Origin: Ruminococcus sp. UBA6407
GTDB lineage: Bacteria > Bacillota > Clostridia > Oscillospirales > Ruminococcaceae
Assembly: GCA_002438605.1 (NCBI GenBank)
Contig: DJPR01000006.1
Coordinates: forward strand, 44,964 to 108,963
Length of the DNA: 64,000 nt
Direction of reading: 5' to 3'
Positions 36,083 through 43,392 of the stretch are shown in pieces (the first letter of the stretch is position 1; each line of letters opens with the position of its first letter). A program made the translations under genes and the position numbers. Below the pieces are notes generated by a model. That model saw nothing but the letters and a program-made list of their open reading frames with translations, was not told the origin of the DNA and ran no database searches.

Positions 36083-36634
36083 TTATAGTTTTTCCCATTC
36101 ATTTCTCAATAGTCGATATTCCAATCGTGTTTTCATTTTTCCATCATGCCATTCATAATCGATATGTTCAGCTTCTTTAATAAACCCATTTTTTTGCATA
36201 ACCCGCTCAGAGCCCTTATTCTCTGCTAAACACCCTGTTGTTACTCTGTAAACATTATTATCAGCAAACGCAAATTCCAATACTTTTCGCATCGCCTCCG
36301 ATGTATAACCATTTCCCCAATACTTTGGATATGTAAAATATCCCATATGAACGATTTTTCCAATTGGCGTATCATCAATGACCGTATAGCCTATGCTCCC
36401 AACTTGTTCATGGGTATCTTTTAGCTCCATATGAAGAAAATAGAATTGGCGTTTTTCAGAATCTATATCTGATAATACAGTATCGAAATCCTTACGACCT
36501 TCTTCCAATGAATGCAGTTGTATATCTTGAAGGTAATACATAGTTTGTGAATCCATTTTTAACCTACAATATTCATTTAAATCATCTTTGACATAATCTC
36601 TCAAAATAAGTCTATCTGTTTCTAAATAAACCAT
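36083..36634 (-). CDS. GNAT family N-acetyltransferase (RimJ/RimL type)
   Basis: A 183-residue acetyltransferase. It opens with LETDRLILRDYVKDDLNEYCRL, typical of RimJ/RimL and ribosomal-protein-alanine acetyltransferase relatives; the acetyl-CoA region is YPKYWGNGYTSEAMRKVLEFAF, and GCLAENKGSERVMQKNGFIKEAE follows as expected. The acceptor is unknown; relatives acetylate protein N-termini, amines or drugs. GGGAG precedes the ATG. It is cargo of the second repeat unit in the hisA-hisF gap. Confidence 0.88.
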   Translation of the reverse strand: MVYLETDRLILRDYVKDDLNEYCRLKMDSQTMYYLQDIQLHSLEEGRKDFDTVLSDIDSEKRQFYFLHMELKDTHEQVGSIGYTVIDDTPIGKIVHMGYFTYPKYWGNGYTSEAMRKVLEFAFADNNVYRVTTGCLAENKGSERVMQKNGFIKEAEHIDYEWHDGKMKTRLEYRLLRNEWEKL

Positions 36635-36679
36635 TTTTGATTCTCCCTACCAACCTAAAAAGCGGAATTTACAAACTCC

Positions 36680-36729
36680 ACAAATTCCGATTTATCTATT
36701 AAAGTATTCAACTGCCTCACGCAAATCAA
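36680..36729 (-). pseudogene. duplicated 3' end of hisA
   Basis: 50 bp, 46 identical to the true hisA end at 37124-37173, including the stop codon. It would encode DLREAVEYFNR-stop, against DLREAVEYSNR in hisA. The match begins abruptly at 36729, three bases from repeat F copy two, marking a duplication joint. Confidence 0.9.
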
Positions 36730-36732
36730 ATC

Positions 36733-36787
36733 CATGTTATTTTTCGCATACATTCATGTGTATTCGTTCATAGATAAACTGGAATTT
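36733..36787. repeat. direct repeat F, internal copy
   Basis: A 55-bp copy of the hisF-upstream repeat at 35560-35614, 52 of 55 identical. The element touches the duplicated hisA end, so a hisF-type upstream sequence is joined to a hisA 3' end. Confidence 0.9.
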
Positions 36788-36983
36788 AGTTCAACTGTTT
36801 TCGTATTTCCTTTTGTTCATCATCACTCAATGTATCCATAAAAATACAATACTCATTTGGATAACCACCAACAAATATCATTCCTGGCATTTCAATTTGT
36901 TCAGGATTAAGAGTCCACAAAACCTCTTTACCATGAAAATCTTTTACATATCTTAATTTTTGCCCTTTATACTTCACTACCAT
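36786..36983 (-). CDS. small hypothetical protein in the his operon insertion
   Basis: A 65-residue protein beginning MVVKYKGQKLRYVKDFHGKE, without membrane segment or Cys motif, acidic C-terminus (DTLSDDEQKEIRKQLN). GGAGG lies eleven bases before the ATG. It is the only gene in the first repeat unit downstream of hisA. No family recognised. Confidence 0.55.
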   Translation of the reverse strand: MVVKYKGQKLRYVKDFHGKEVLWTLNPEQIEMPGMIFVGGYPNEYCIFMDTLSDDEQKEIRKQLN

Positions 36984-37135
36984 TAAAATATAACCTCCAA
37001 CTAGAAAATCAGAATCTATAAATCTTCTATCAATATAGCTTCATTTATATCTTTTGCTTTATTTAAGGCGTGCTCAAATATTGTCAAAAAAATCCTCTCC
37101 GTCACTTGTGACAAAATAATATGACAAATTCCGAT

Positions 37136-37861
37136 TTATCTATTAGAATACTCAACAGCCTCACGCAAATCAAGTGTACCCTTGTATATGGACTTTCCGC
37201 AAATAGTACCGTAAAGTCCCATTTCCTTGCAGACAACTATATCATCCATTGTATGAACTCCGCCGCTTGCAATAATATTGCATTTACCGTAAGTTGCGTC
37301 AGCAAGCTTTTTTAACTGCTGTACATTAACTCCGGAAAGAGTGCCGTCCTTAGAGATATCAGTAAAGATAAAATACTTTACTCCTGTTTCAATCATTTTA
37401 TTTGCAAGGTCAATGTAGTTTACGTCAGAACTTTCAAGCCAACCCTCCGTTGCGACCATTTCGTTCACAGCATCAATGCCTACAACTATTTTTTCACTGC
37501 CGAATTTCTCTACTGCATCACTTACCAATTCAGGATTTTTAAGTGCAACAGAACCCAGAATTACTCTTGAAATTCCCATATTCAAATATTCTTGAATAGT
37601 TTCAAGATTTCTTATTCCGCCGCCTACTTCAACCTTTAAATTTGTTTTTTCAGCTACATCTGTATATATTTTAGCGTTTACAGGCTTACCCTCTTTTGCA
37701 CCGTCAAGGTCTACCATGTGAATCCACTTTGCACCTGCGGCTTCAAAGCTCTTTGCAGTTTCAAGATAATCTGCGGCTACCTTTTCTACTGTAGAAAAAT
37801 CTCCCTTAAAAAGTCTTACACAGTTTCCGTCTTTTATATCTATTGCAGGCAAAATTATCAT
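37136..37861 (-). CDS. hisA: ProFAR isomerase HisA
   Basis: A 241-residue TIM-barrel isomerase, step four of histidine synthesis. Catalytic Asp in LPAIDIKDGNCVRLFKGD and in TDISKDGTLSGVN; phosphate loop GGGIRNLETI. It overlaps hisH by four bases (ATGA type). Its last 17 codons and stop recur 440 bp downstream, evidence that the following insertion involved duplication of this end. Confidence 0.98.
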   Translation of the reverse strand: MIILPAIDIKDGNCVRLFKGDFSTVEKVAADYLETAKSFEAAGAKWIHMVDLDGAKEGKPVNAKIYTDVAEKTNLKVEVGGGIRNLETIQEYLNMGISRVILGSVALKNPELVSDAVEKFGSEKIVVGIDAVNEMVATEGWLESSDVNYIDLANKMIETGVKYFIFTDISKDGTLSGVNVQQLKKLADATYGKCNIIASGGVHTMDDIVVCKEMGLYGTICGKSIYKGTLDLREAVEYSNR

Positions 37862-38463
37862 TTTATCAGTCCTCCGAAATTCTTTAGAATTTTAAGTCCT
37901 GTTTCACCGCTTTTTTCAGGATGAAATTGTGCTCCGTAAGCAAAATTACCGTCATATACAAGTGCAGGAACTTTTCCGTCATATTCACAGTATGCTGAAA
38001 TGTTTTTATCATCACATACAGCTTTATACGAGTGTACAAAATAAACATATGCATTATCTGAAAGTCCGTCAAGAAGCTTGCAGTCATTCAGAGTTTCAAG
38101 CTTGTTCCAGCCCATATGAGGTATAATAAGTGATGAGCTGTCCATTTTTTGTACAGAACCGTTTATTAATCCAAGACCGTCACATTCTTCAAATTCATAT
38201 CCTTTTTCAAACATAAGCTGCATACCAAGACATATTCCAAGAAACGGCTTTATTTCAGCCTGCTCCTTGATTGTATCAACAAGTCCGCTTTTTTCCAGCA
38301 TTCGCATCGCCTCGGGAAAAGCACCAACTCCGGGAAGAATAACCGCATCAGAAGAAATAATTTCATCTTTATTTGATGTAAGAGTGCATTCAAGATTAAG
38401 ATAATCCAAAGCATTTTTTACACTGAAAATGTTTCCTGCACCATAATCAACTATTGCTATCAT
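37858..38463 (-). CDS. hisH: imidazole glycerol phosphate synthase subunit HisH
   Basis: A 201-residue class I glutamine amidotransferase feeding ammonia to HisF. Nucleophile Cys in PFLGICLGMQLMFEKGYE, oxyanion strand in ILPGVGAFPEAM, and the His-Glu pair in YGAQFHPEKSGETG. Directly follows hisB with no gap and overlaps hisA. Confidence 0.98.
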   Translation of the reverse strand: MIAIVDYGAGNIFSVKNALDYLNLECTLTSNKDEIISSDAVILPGVGAFPEAMRMLEKSGLVDTIKEQAEIKPFLGICLGMQLMFEKGYEFEECDGLGLINGSVQKMDSSSLIIPHMGWNKLETLNDCKLLDGLSDNAYVYFVHSYKAVCDDKNISAYCEYDGKVPALVYDGNFAYGAQFHPEKSGETGLKILKNFGGLIK

Positions 38464-39045
38464 TTATAAAACTCCTTTCGTTGAAAGTGTCTTGCCGTCT
38501 TTATTCAAAGCCACTGCCTGTTTAAGTGCATGAGCTGCTGCTTTAAAAATTGCCTCACATTTATGATGGTCATTGCTTCCGTAAAGCAGATTTATATGCA
38601 GAGTAATTCCCGCATTAAATGCAAATGAACGGAAAAATTCTTCTGTAAGGCACACATCATATCCGCCTATCATATCATTTGTAAATTCAGCATTGAATAC
38701 AAGAAATGGTCTGTTGCTTATATCAAGGCTTGCAAATGCGAGCGACTCATCCATTGGGATATATGCTGTACCATATCTTTCAATGCCGCTTTTGTCACCC
38801 AAAGCCTTTGCAAATGCCTGTCCCAGAACGATTCCTGTATCTTCTACTGTATGATGTCCGTCAACATGAAGATCACCTTTTACATTTATATCAAGACTTA
38901 TTCCGCTGTGAGCTGACAAGGCAGTAAGCATATGATCAAAAAAGCCTATGCCTGTAGATATATTTGACTTTCCGCATTCATCAAATCTGACTTTTATCTT
39001 AATATCTGTTTCACGTGTTTTACGGCTTATTTCTGATTCTCTCAA
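38464..39045 (-). CDS. hisB: imidazoleglycerol-phosphate dehydratase
   Basis: A 194-residue manganese enzyme, step six of histidine synthesis, monofunctional (no phosphatase domain). Metal motifs GFFDHMLTALSAHSG and DGHHTVEDTGIVLGQA are intact, as is SNDHHKCEAIFKAAAHALK. The start is best placed at TTG 39045 (RESEISRKTRETD), seven bases after AGGAG; an ATG at 39051 is too close to it. It is preceded by a palindromic repeat that separates it from hisC. Confidence 0.95.
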   Translation of the reverse strand: MRESEISRKTRETDIKIKVRFDECGKSNISTGIGFFDHMLTALSAHSGISLDINVKGDLHVDGHHTVEDTGIVLGQAFAKALGDKSGIERYGTAYIPMDESLAFASLDISNRPFLVFNAEFTNDMIGGYDVCLTEEFFRSFAFNAGITLHINLLYGSNDHHKCEAIFKAAAHALKQAVALNKDGKTLSTKGVL

Positions 39046-39067
39046 AATCATGCTCCTTTCATTCGAT

Positions 39068-39103
39068 TTAAGACAACATCGCACAAAGGCGGTGTTGCCT
39101 TAA
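39068..39103. repeat. dispersed palindrome, type copy
   Basis: The clearest copy: TTAAGACAACATCGC, a centre ACAAAG and GCGGTGTTGCCTTAA, both ends TTAA. The right-hand TTAA contains the stop codon of hisC (39100-39102). It can form a hairpin within the his mRNA. Confidence 0.85.
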
Positions 39104-40164
39104 GAAACTATTTCTTTAAGTGCAGAAATAAGTTTTTCCATTTCTTCTGCTGTACCTATGCTTATTCTCAAATAATTGTTGATTCTCGGCTTATTCCAAT
39201 ACCTTACATAAATTTTTCTTGACTTTAATTCGTTAAATATTGTTTCTGCTTTAACTTTATCGTGAGCTGCAAACAGGAAATTACTTTTTGAATCTGTGAA
39301 AGTAAATCCAAGCTTTTTAAGCTCTTTTTTTGTATTTTCCCTGACGTCTGTTATCTTTTTTATCGTTTCAATGAAATATTCTTCATCTTCTACAGCTGCC
39401 GCACCGCAAACCTGAGTAACGTGATTCATGGTGTATGAGTTAATGGAAAATTTAACATCGTTCATATACTTTATTAGTTTTTCATTGCCGATAGCATATC
39501 CTATTCTCATACCTGCCATTGAACGTGATTTTGAAAATGTCTGCACTACAAGCAGATTGTCATACTTTTCTGTAAGACCTATACAGCTTTCTCCTCCAAA
39601 ATCTATATACGCTTCATCAATTATAACTATGGAGTTTTTATTTGCTTTTACTATTTCCTCTATCATTTCATTACTTTCATAAACTCCTGTCGGAGCATTC
39701 GGATTAGGGAAAATTATTCCTCCGTTTTCCTGAAAATAATCTGTTTTATTTATTCTGAAATTATCGTCCAAAGGCATCGTTTTATATGGTATTTTATAGA
39801 CATCTGCCCATACATCATAAAATGAATATGTAATATCAGGAAAAAGAATTGGTTTATCTGAATTAAAAAAGGTCAGGAATGCCATTGAAATAACATCATC
39901 TGAACCAACTCCGACAAAAACCTGTGAAGGCTTTACTTTATATCTTTTTGCAAGACTGTTTACAAGAATATCAGAATTCGGATCAGGATAAAGACGCATT
40001 CTGCTGCAGTCAAAGCTTTTTAAAGCTTCAACTGCTTTTGGTGACGGCGGATAAGGATTTTCATTTGTATTAAGCTTTATTATATCATTTTCTTTAGGCT
40101 GTTCTCCGGGAACATAAGGTATAACTTTTCTTATATTATTTTCCCAGCCTGTCAGATTACTCAT
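39100..40164 (-). CDS. hisC: histidinol-phosphate aminotransferase
   Basis: A 354-residue PLP enzyme, step seven of histidine synthesis. LNTNENPYPPSP at the N-terminus, IVIIDEAYIDFGGES, and the PLP lysine in QTFSKSRSMAGMRIGYAIG. I use the ATG at 40164 after AGGAG; the nine-codon extension overlaps hisD. Its stop lies in the TTAA of the palindrome. Confidence 0.97.
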   Translation of the reverse strand: MSNLTGWENNIRKVIPYVPGEQPKENDIIKLNTNENPYPPSPKAVEALKSFDCSRMRLYPDPNSDILVNSLAKRYKVKPSQVFVGVGSDDVISMAFLTFFNSDKPILFPDITYSFYDVWADVYKIPYKTMPLDDNFRINKTDYFQENGGIIFPNPNAPTGVYESNEMIEEIVKANKNSIVIIDEAYIDFGGESCIGLTEKYDNLLVVQTFSKSRSMAGMRIGYAIGNEKLIKYMNDVKFSINSYTMNHVTQVCGAAAVEDEEYFIETIKKITDVRENTKKELKKLGFTFTDSKSNFLFAAHDKVKAETIFNELKSRKIYVRYWNKPRINNYLRISIGTAEEMEKLISALKEIVS

Positions 40165-40177
40165 ATTGAACCGCTCC

Positions 40178-41470
40178 TTAGTTTTCTTCAAATCTCACCT
40201 TTATCGCATTGGCGTGAGCTGTAAGTCCTTCCTTTTCTGCAACAAGAATAATATCATCTTTAGCTTCTCTGAGTGCATCTTCTGTATAGTAAATATAGCT
40301 TGAACGCTTTATAAAGCTTGATACTCCAAGCGGTGAGAAAAATCTTGCTGTTCCGCTTGTCGGAAGTACATGGTTTGGACCTGCATAATAATCGCCAAGA
40401 GGCTCTGATGCATAATTTCCTAAGAAAATTGAACCTGCATTATCAAGTGAACCCAAAAGTTCCATAGGATTTTCCATTAAAACTTCAAGGTGTTCAGGAG
40501 CTATTTCATTTGCAAGTTCAACTGCACAGTGACGGCAGTCTGTAATAATAACTGCACCAAAATCATTGAGTGACTTTTCAATAATATCCTTTCTTGAAAG
40601 AGTCTGTACCTGACGTTCTATCTCCTTTATTGTTTCATCAGCTATTTTTTCGCTTGTTGTAACAAGGATAGATGATGCCAGAACGTCATGCTCTGCCTGT
40701 GACATGAGATCAGCCGCTGCAAACTTCGGATTTGCAGTCTCATCTGCAAGTACAAGTATTTCACTCGGACCTGCAATCATATCAATATCAACAACACCGT
40801 AAAGAAGTTTTTTTGCTGTTGCAACATAAATATTTCCGGGACCTACTATTTTATCTACCTTTGGAATTGATTCTGTTCCGTAAGCAAGTGCAGCAATTGC
40901 CTGAGCTCCGCCTGAAAGGAATACTCTGTCAACGCCGCATATTGCTGCTGCTACAAGTATATCCTTATTTGGAGTACCGTCCTTACACGGAGGAGTTACC
41001 ATTATAATTTCCTTTACTCCTGCTATCTTTGCAGGAATTGCATTCATAAGTACACTTGAAGGGTATGCAGCAGTACCTCCCGGAACATAAAGACCGACTC
41101 TTTCTAGTCCTCTTATTCTCTGGCCGAGTATCACTCCGTTTTCTTTTGGATTTATAAAGCCCTGTTCTCTCTGTCTGTTGTGAAAATCAGCTATGTTTTC
41201 CATTGCGTTGAGAAGTGCATCTACAAATTCCTGCTCTGCTTCATCAAGAGCGTCATTGATAACATCTCTTGGAACTTCATAATATTCAGGCAGACTGCCG
41301 TCAAATTTAAGAGTATAATCCTTTACCGCTTTATCACCGTTTTCTTTTACATTTTCTATAATTTCAGATACGGTCTGTTCAACCTTTTTGCTTGTTTCTC
41401 CGCTGCGTTTTTTAAGTTCCTTTAAAAAATTTACCTCGTCTGTACCGTTTGCATAAATCTTCTTAATCAT
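40178..41470 (-). CDS. hisD: histidinol dehydrogenase
   Basis: A 430-residue zinc enzyme that oxidises histidinol to histidine in two NAD-dependent steps. PGGTAAYPSSVLMNAIPAKIAGVKEI and IDMIAGPSEILVLADE, MSQAEHDVLASSILVT and the C-terminal GPNHVLPTSGTARF are diagnostic. Starts eight bases inside hisG. Confidence 0.98.
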   Translation of the reverse strand: MIKKIYANGTDEVNFLKELKKRSGETSKKVEQTVSEIIENVKENGDKAVKDYTLKFDGSLPEYYEVPRDVINDALDEAEQEFVDALLNAMENIADFHNRQREQGFINPKENGVILGQRIRGLERVGLYVPGGTAAYPSSVLMNAIPAKIAGVKEIIMVTPPCKDGTPNKDILVAAAICGVDRVFLSGGAQAIAALAYGTESIPKVDKIVGPGNIYVATAKKLLYGVVDIDMIAGPSEILVLADETANPKFAAADLMSQAEHDVLASSILVTTSEKIADETIKEIERQVQTLSRKDIIEKSLNDFGAVIITDCRHCAVELANEIAPEHLEVLMENPMELLGSLDNAGSIFLGNYASEPLGDYYAGPNHVLPTSGTARFFSPLGVSSFIKRSSYIYYTEDALREAKDDIILVAEKEGLTAHANAIKVRFEEN

Positions 41471-42101
41471 TTGCTATACACTCCTTTACAAGCTTTATCA
41501 AGTTTTCAATTTCTTCGTGACGCATTTTTATGCTTACTGTATTTACTATCATTCTGGCTGAAATTGACGCAATATCCTCAATAACCTCAAGACCGTTTTC
41601 TTTCAGGGTTGTACCTGTTTCAACTATATCAACTATTCCGTCTGAAAGTTCAAGAAGCGGTGCAAGCTCAACAGACCCCTCTATTTTTACGATTTCAACG
41701 TCCATTCCCTTTGACTCAAAAAACGTTCTGGCTACATTTGGATATTTCGTTGCTATTGTTTTTACACCATGTCCGCTGTAAAAATCATATCCCTTTTTAG
41801 CTGCCAATGCAAAACGGCACTTTCCAAAACCCAGGTCAACAACTTCAAAAAACTTTCCATTCATCTCCATAATTGTATCCTTACCTACAACCCCCATATC
41901 ACATACCCCATGTTCAACGTATGTAATAACATCATTTGCTTTAGCAAGTACAACTTCAAGATTTGCGTCAGGTACAGGCAGAATGAGTTTTCTTCCTTTT
42001 TCCCTAACTGCTGTACAGTCAAACCCAAGTTTTTCAAAAAGTCCGACTGTATCCTTTTCAAGTCTGCCTTTAGTAAGTGCTATTCTTAAAGGTTTATTCA
42101 T
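41463..42101 (-). CDS. hisG: ATP phosphoribosyltransferase, short form
   Basis: A 212-residue catalytic subunit of the first committed step. LRIALTKGRLEKDTVGLFEKLG and VETGTTLKENGLEVIEDI match the family. It lacks the C-terminal regulatory domain of long HisG, so it needs HisZ, encoded immediately upstream with a one-base TAATG overlap. Confidence 0.97.
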   Translation of the reverse strand: MNKPLRIALTKGRLEKDTVGLFEKLGFDCTAVREKGRKLILPVPDANLEVVLAKANDVITYVEHGVCDMGVVGKDTIMEMNGKFFEVVDLGFGKCRFALAAKKGYDFYSGHGVKTIATKYPNVARTFFESKGMDVEIVKIEGSVELAPLLELSDGIVDIVETGTTLKENGLEVIEDIASISARMIVNTVSIKMRHEEIENLIKLVKECIAND

Positions 42102-43297
42102 TATAATACCTCCGTTCTGCTGCTGCCGTCAACAACTATGATTCTTGAGATTTTCTTTTCCTTTGCATAATCTCTTACAAGGTCAAGGTCATCAAATAAT
42201 GCATTTTCCACTATTTCGCCTTTATTTCTCAGCTTTTGTGCTAATTTTAACGCAGACACTTCGTATCCGGGTTCTGCATACACTATTGCATCCGGAACAG
42301 GAACTTTGATTTCATTTGCATTCTTAGAGGCAACTTTGGCTATTGCGTCTACATTTACTGCAAATCCTACAGCAGGAATATCATATCCGAACTCTGAGAT
42401 AAGTTTATTATATCTGCCGCCTGAAAGCACCTCATCTCCATGTCCCTGAAGATAGCCTTTGATGATAAGCCCTGTATAATAGTCCGTTTTATTTACCAGA
42501 CCTAAATCAACTGTAATTTCTATATCCTTGCCGCATATATCAGAAACATCTTTATAAATTTCTTTAAGCTCATCAAGTATTTCTGTAATTTTTTCATCAG
42601 GCATAACCTTTTTAGCCTTTTCAAATACTTCTTCTCCGCCAAACAGTGCAGGAAGCTTTTTAAGTGCTTCTGTCACATTTCCTGAACCGATAGAATCAAG
42701 CATATCGTTTAATGCAGGGAAATTTTTGGTTTCAATAAGCTGGCGGATATATTCCTTCTCTCTTTCTGAAACTTCAAGACGGCTTACAAGCTCTTTAAAT
42801 ACTCCTATATTGCCTATTTCCAGTGAGAAATTAAGTCCGCATGCTTTAAGTGCTGCAGCTGCCATTGAAATTACTTCCAAATCTGCTGTTTTCATTTGTG
42901 AACCAATAAGCTCGATACCGGTCTGACCTATCTCAACGCTTCGTCCTTTCAATGACGGTTCTGTTCTGTAAACATTCTGATTATAGAATATTCTCAATGG
43001 AAGTGTTGCGTCTTTCAGTCTTGTAGCAACTGCTCTTGCAATAGGCATTGTTGAATCAGGTCTGAGAACAAGCAGACGCCCCTTGCTGTCTGTAAGCTTA
43101 TATAAATTTTCCTGCGGAAAATAGCTTGAATTGAGATTGAAAACATCATAAAATTCAAGTCCGGGAGTTATAAATTCGCAATATCCGCTTTTTTTAAATA
43201 TTTCATGCAGATTATTCTCTATTTCACGCCTTACCATGCTTTCTTCAAAAAGCAAATCCTTAGTACCCTCAGGTGTAATCAAATCATAATTTTTCAT
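42101..43297 (-). CDS. hisZ: ATP phosphoribosyltransferase regulatory subunit HisZ
   Basis: A 398-residue HisRS paralogue without aminoacylation function, giving histidine feedback control to short HisG. Class II core TPEGTKDLLFEESMVRREIENNL, RPDSTMPIARAVATRL and the end of motif 3 in GGRYNKLISEFG. Start at 43297 after GGAG; the eleven-codon extension upstream has no site. First gene of the his operon. Confidence 0.95.
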   Translation of the reverse strand: MKNYDLITPEGTKDLLFEESMVRREIENNLHEIFKKSGYCEFITPGLEFYDVFNLNSSYFPQENLYKLTDSKGRLLVLRPDSTMPIARAVATRLKDATLPLRIFYNQNVYRTEPSLKGRSVEIGQTGIELIGSQMKTADLEVISMAAAALKACGLNFSLEIGNIGVFKELVSRLEVSEREKEYIRQLIETKNFPALNDMLDSIGSGNVTEALKKLPALFGGEEVFEKAKKVMPDEKITEILDELKEIYKDVSDICGKDIEITVDLGLVNKTDYYTGLIIKGYLQGHGDEVLSGGRYNKLISEFGYDIPAVGFAVNVDAIAKVASKNANEIKVPVPDAIVYAEPGYEVSALKLAQKLRNKGEIVENALFDDLDLVRDYAKEKKISRIIVVDGSSRTEVL

Positions 43298-43350
43298 ATA
43301 AATCTCCAATCTGCAAACCCAAATAAACAAGTCTGTTCACTTTAGTCTGC

Positions 43351-43391
43351 TAACATGTTACCATAATACCATACTAATACGATAAAGTCAA
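43351..43391 (-). promoter_or_regulatory. his operon promoter with operator-like palindrome
   Basis: On the minus strand TTGACT (43391-43386), 17 bases, TATTAT (43368-43363). A perfect palindrome TAACATGTTA (43351-43360) covers the predicted start site, a good place for a repressor. The -35 begins just after the polC stop. Confidence 0.75.
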
Positions 43392-43392
43392 G

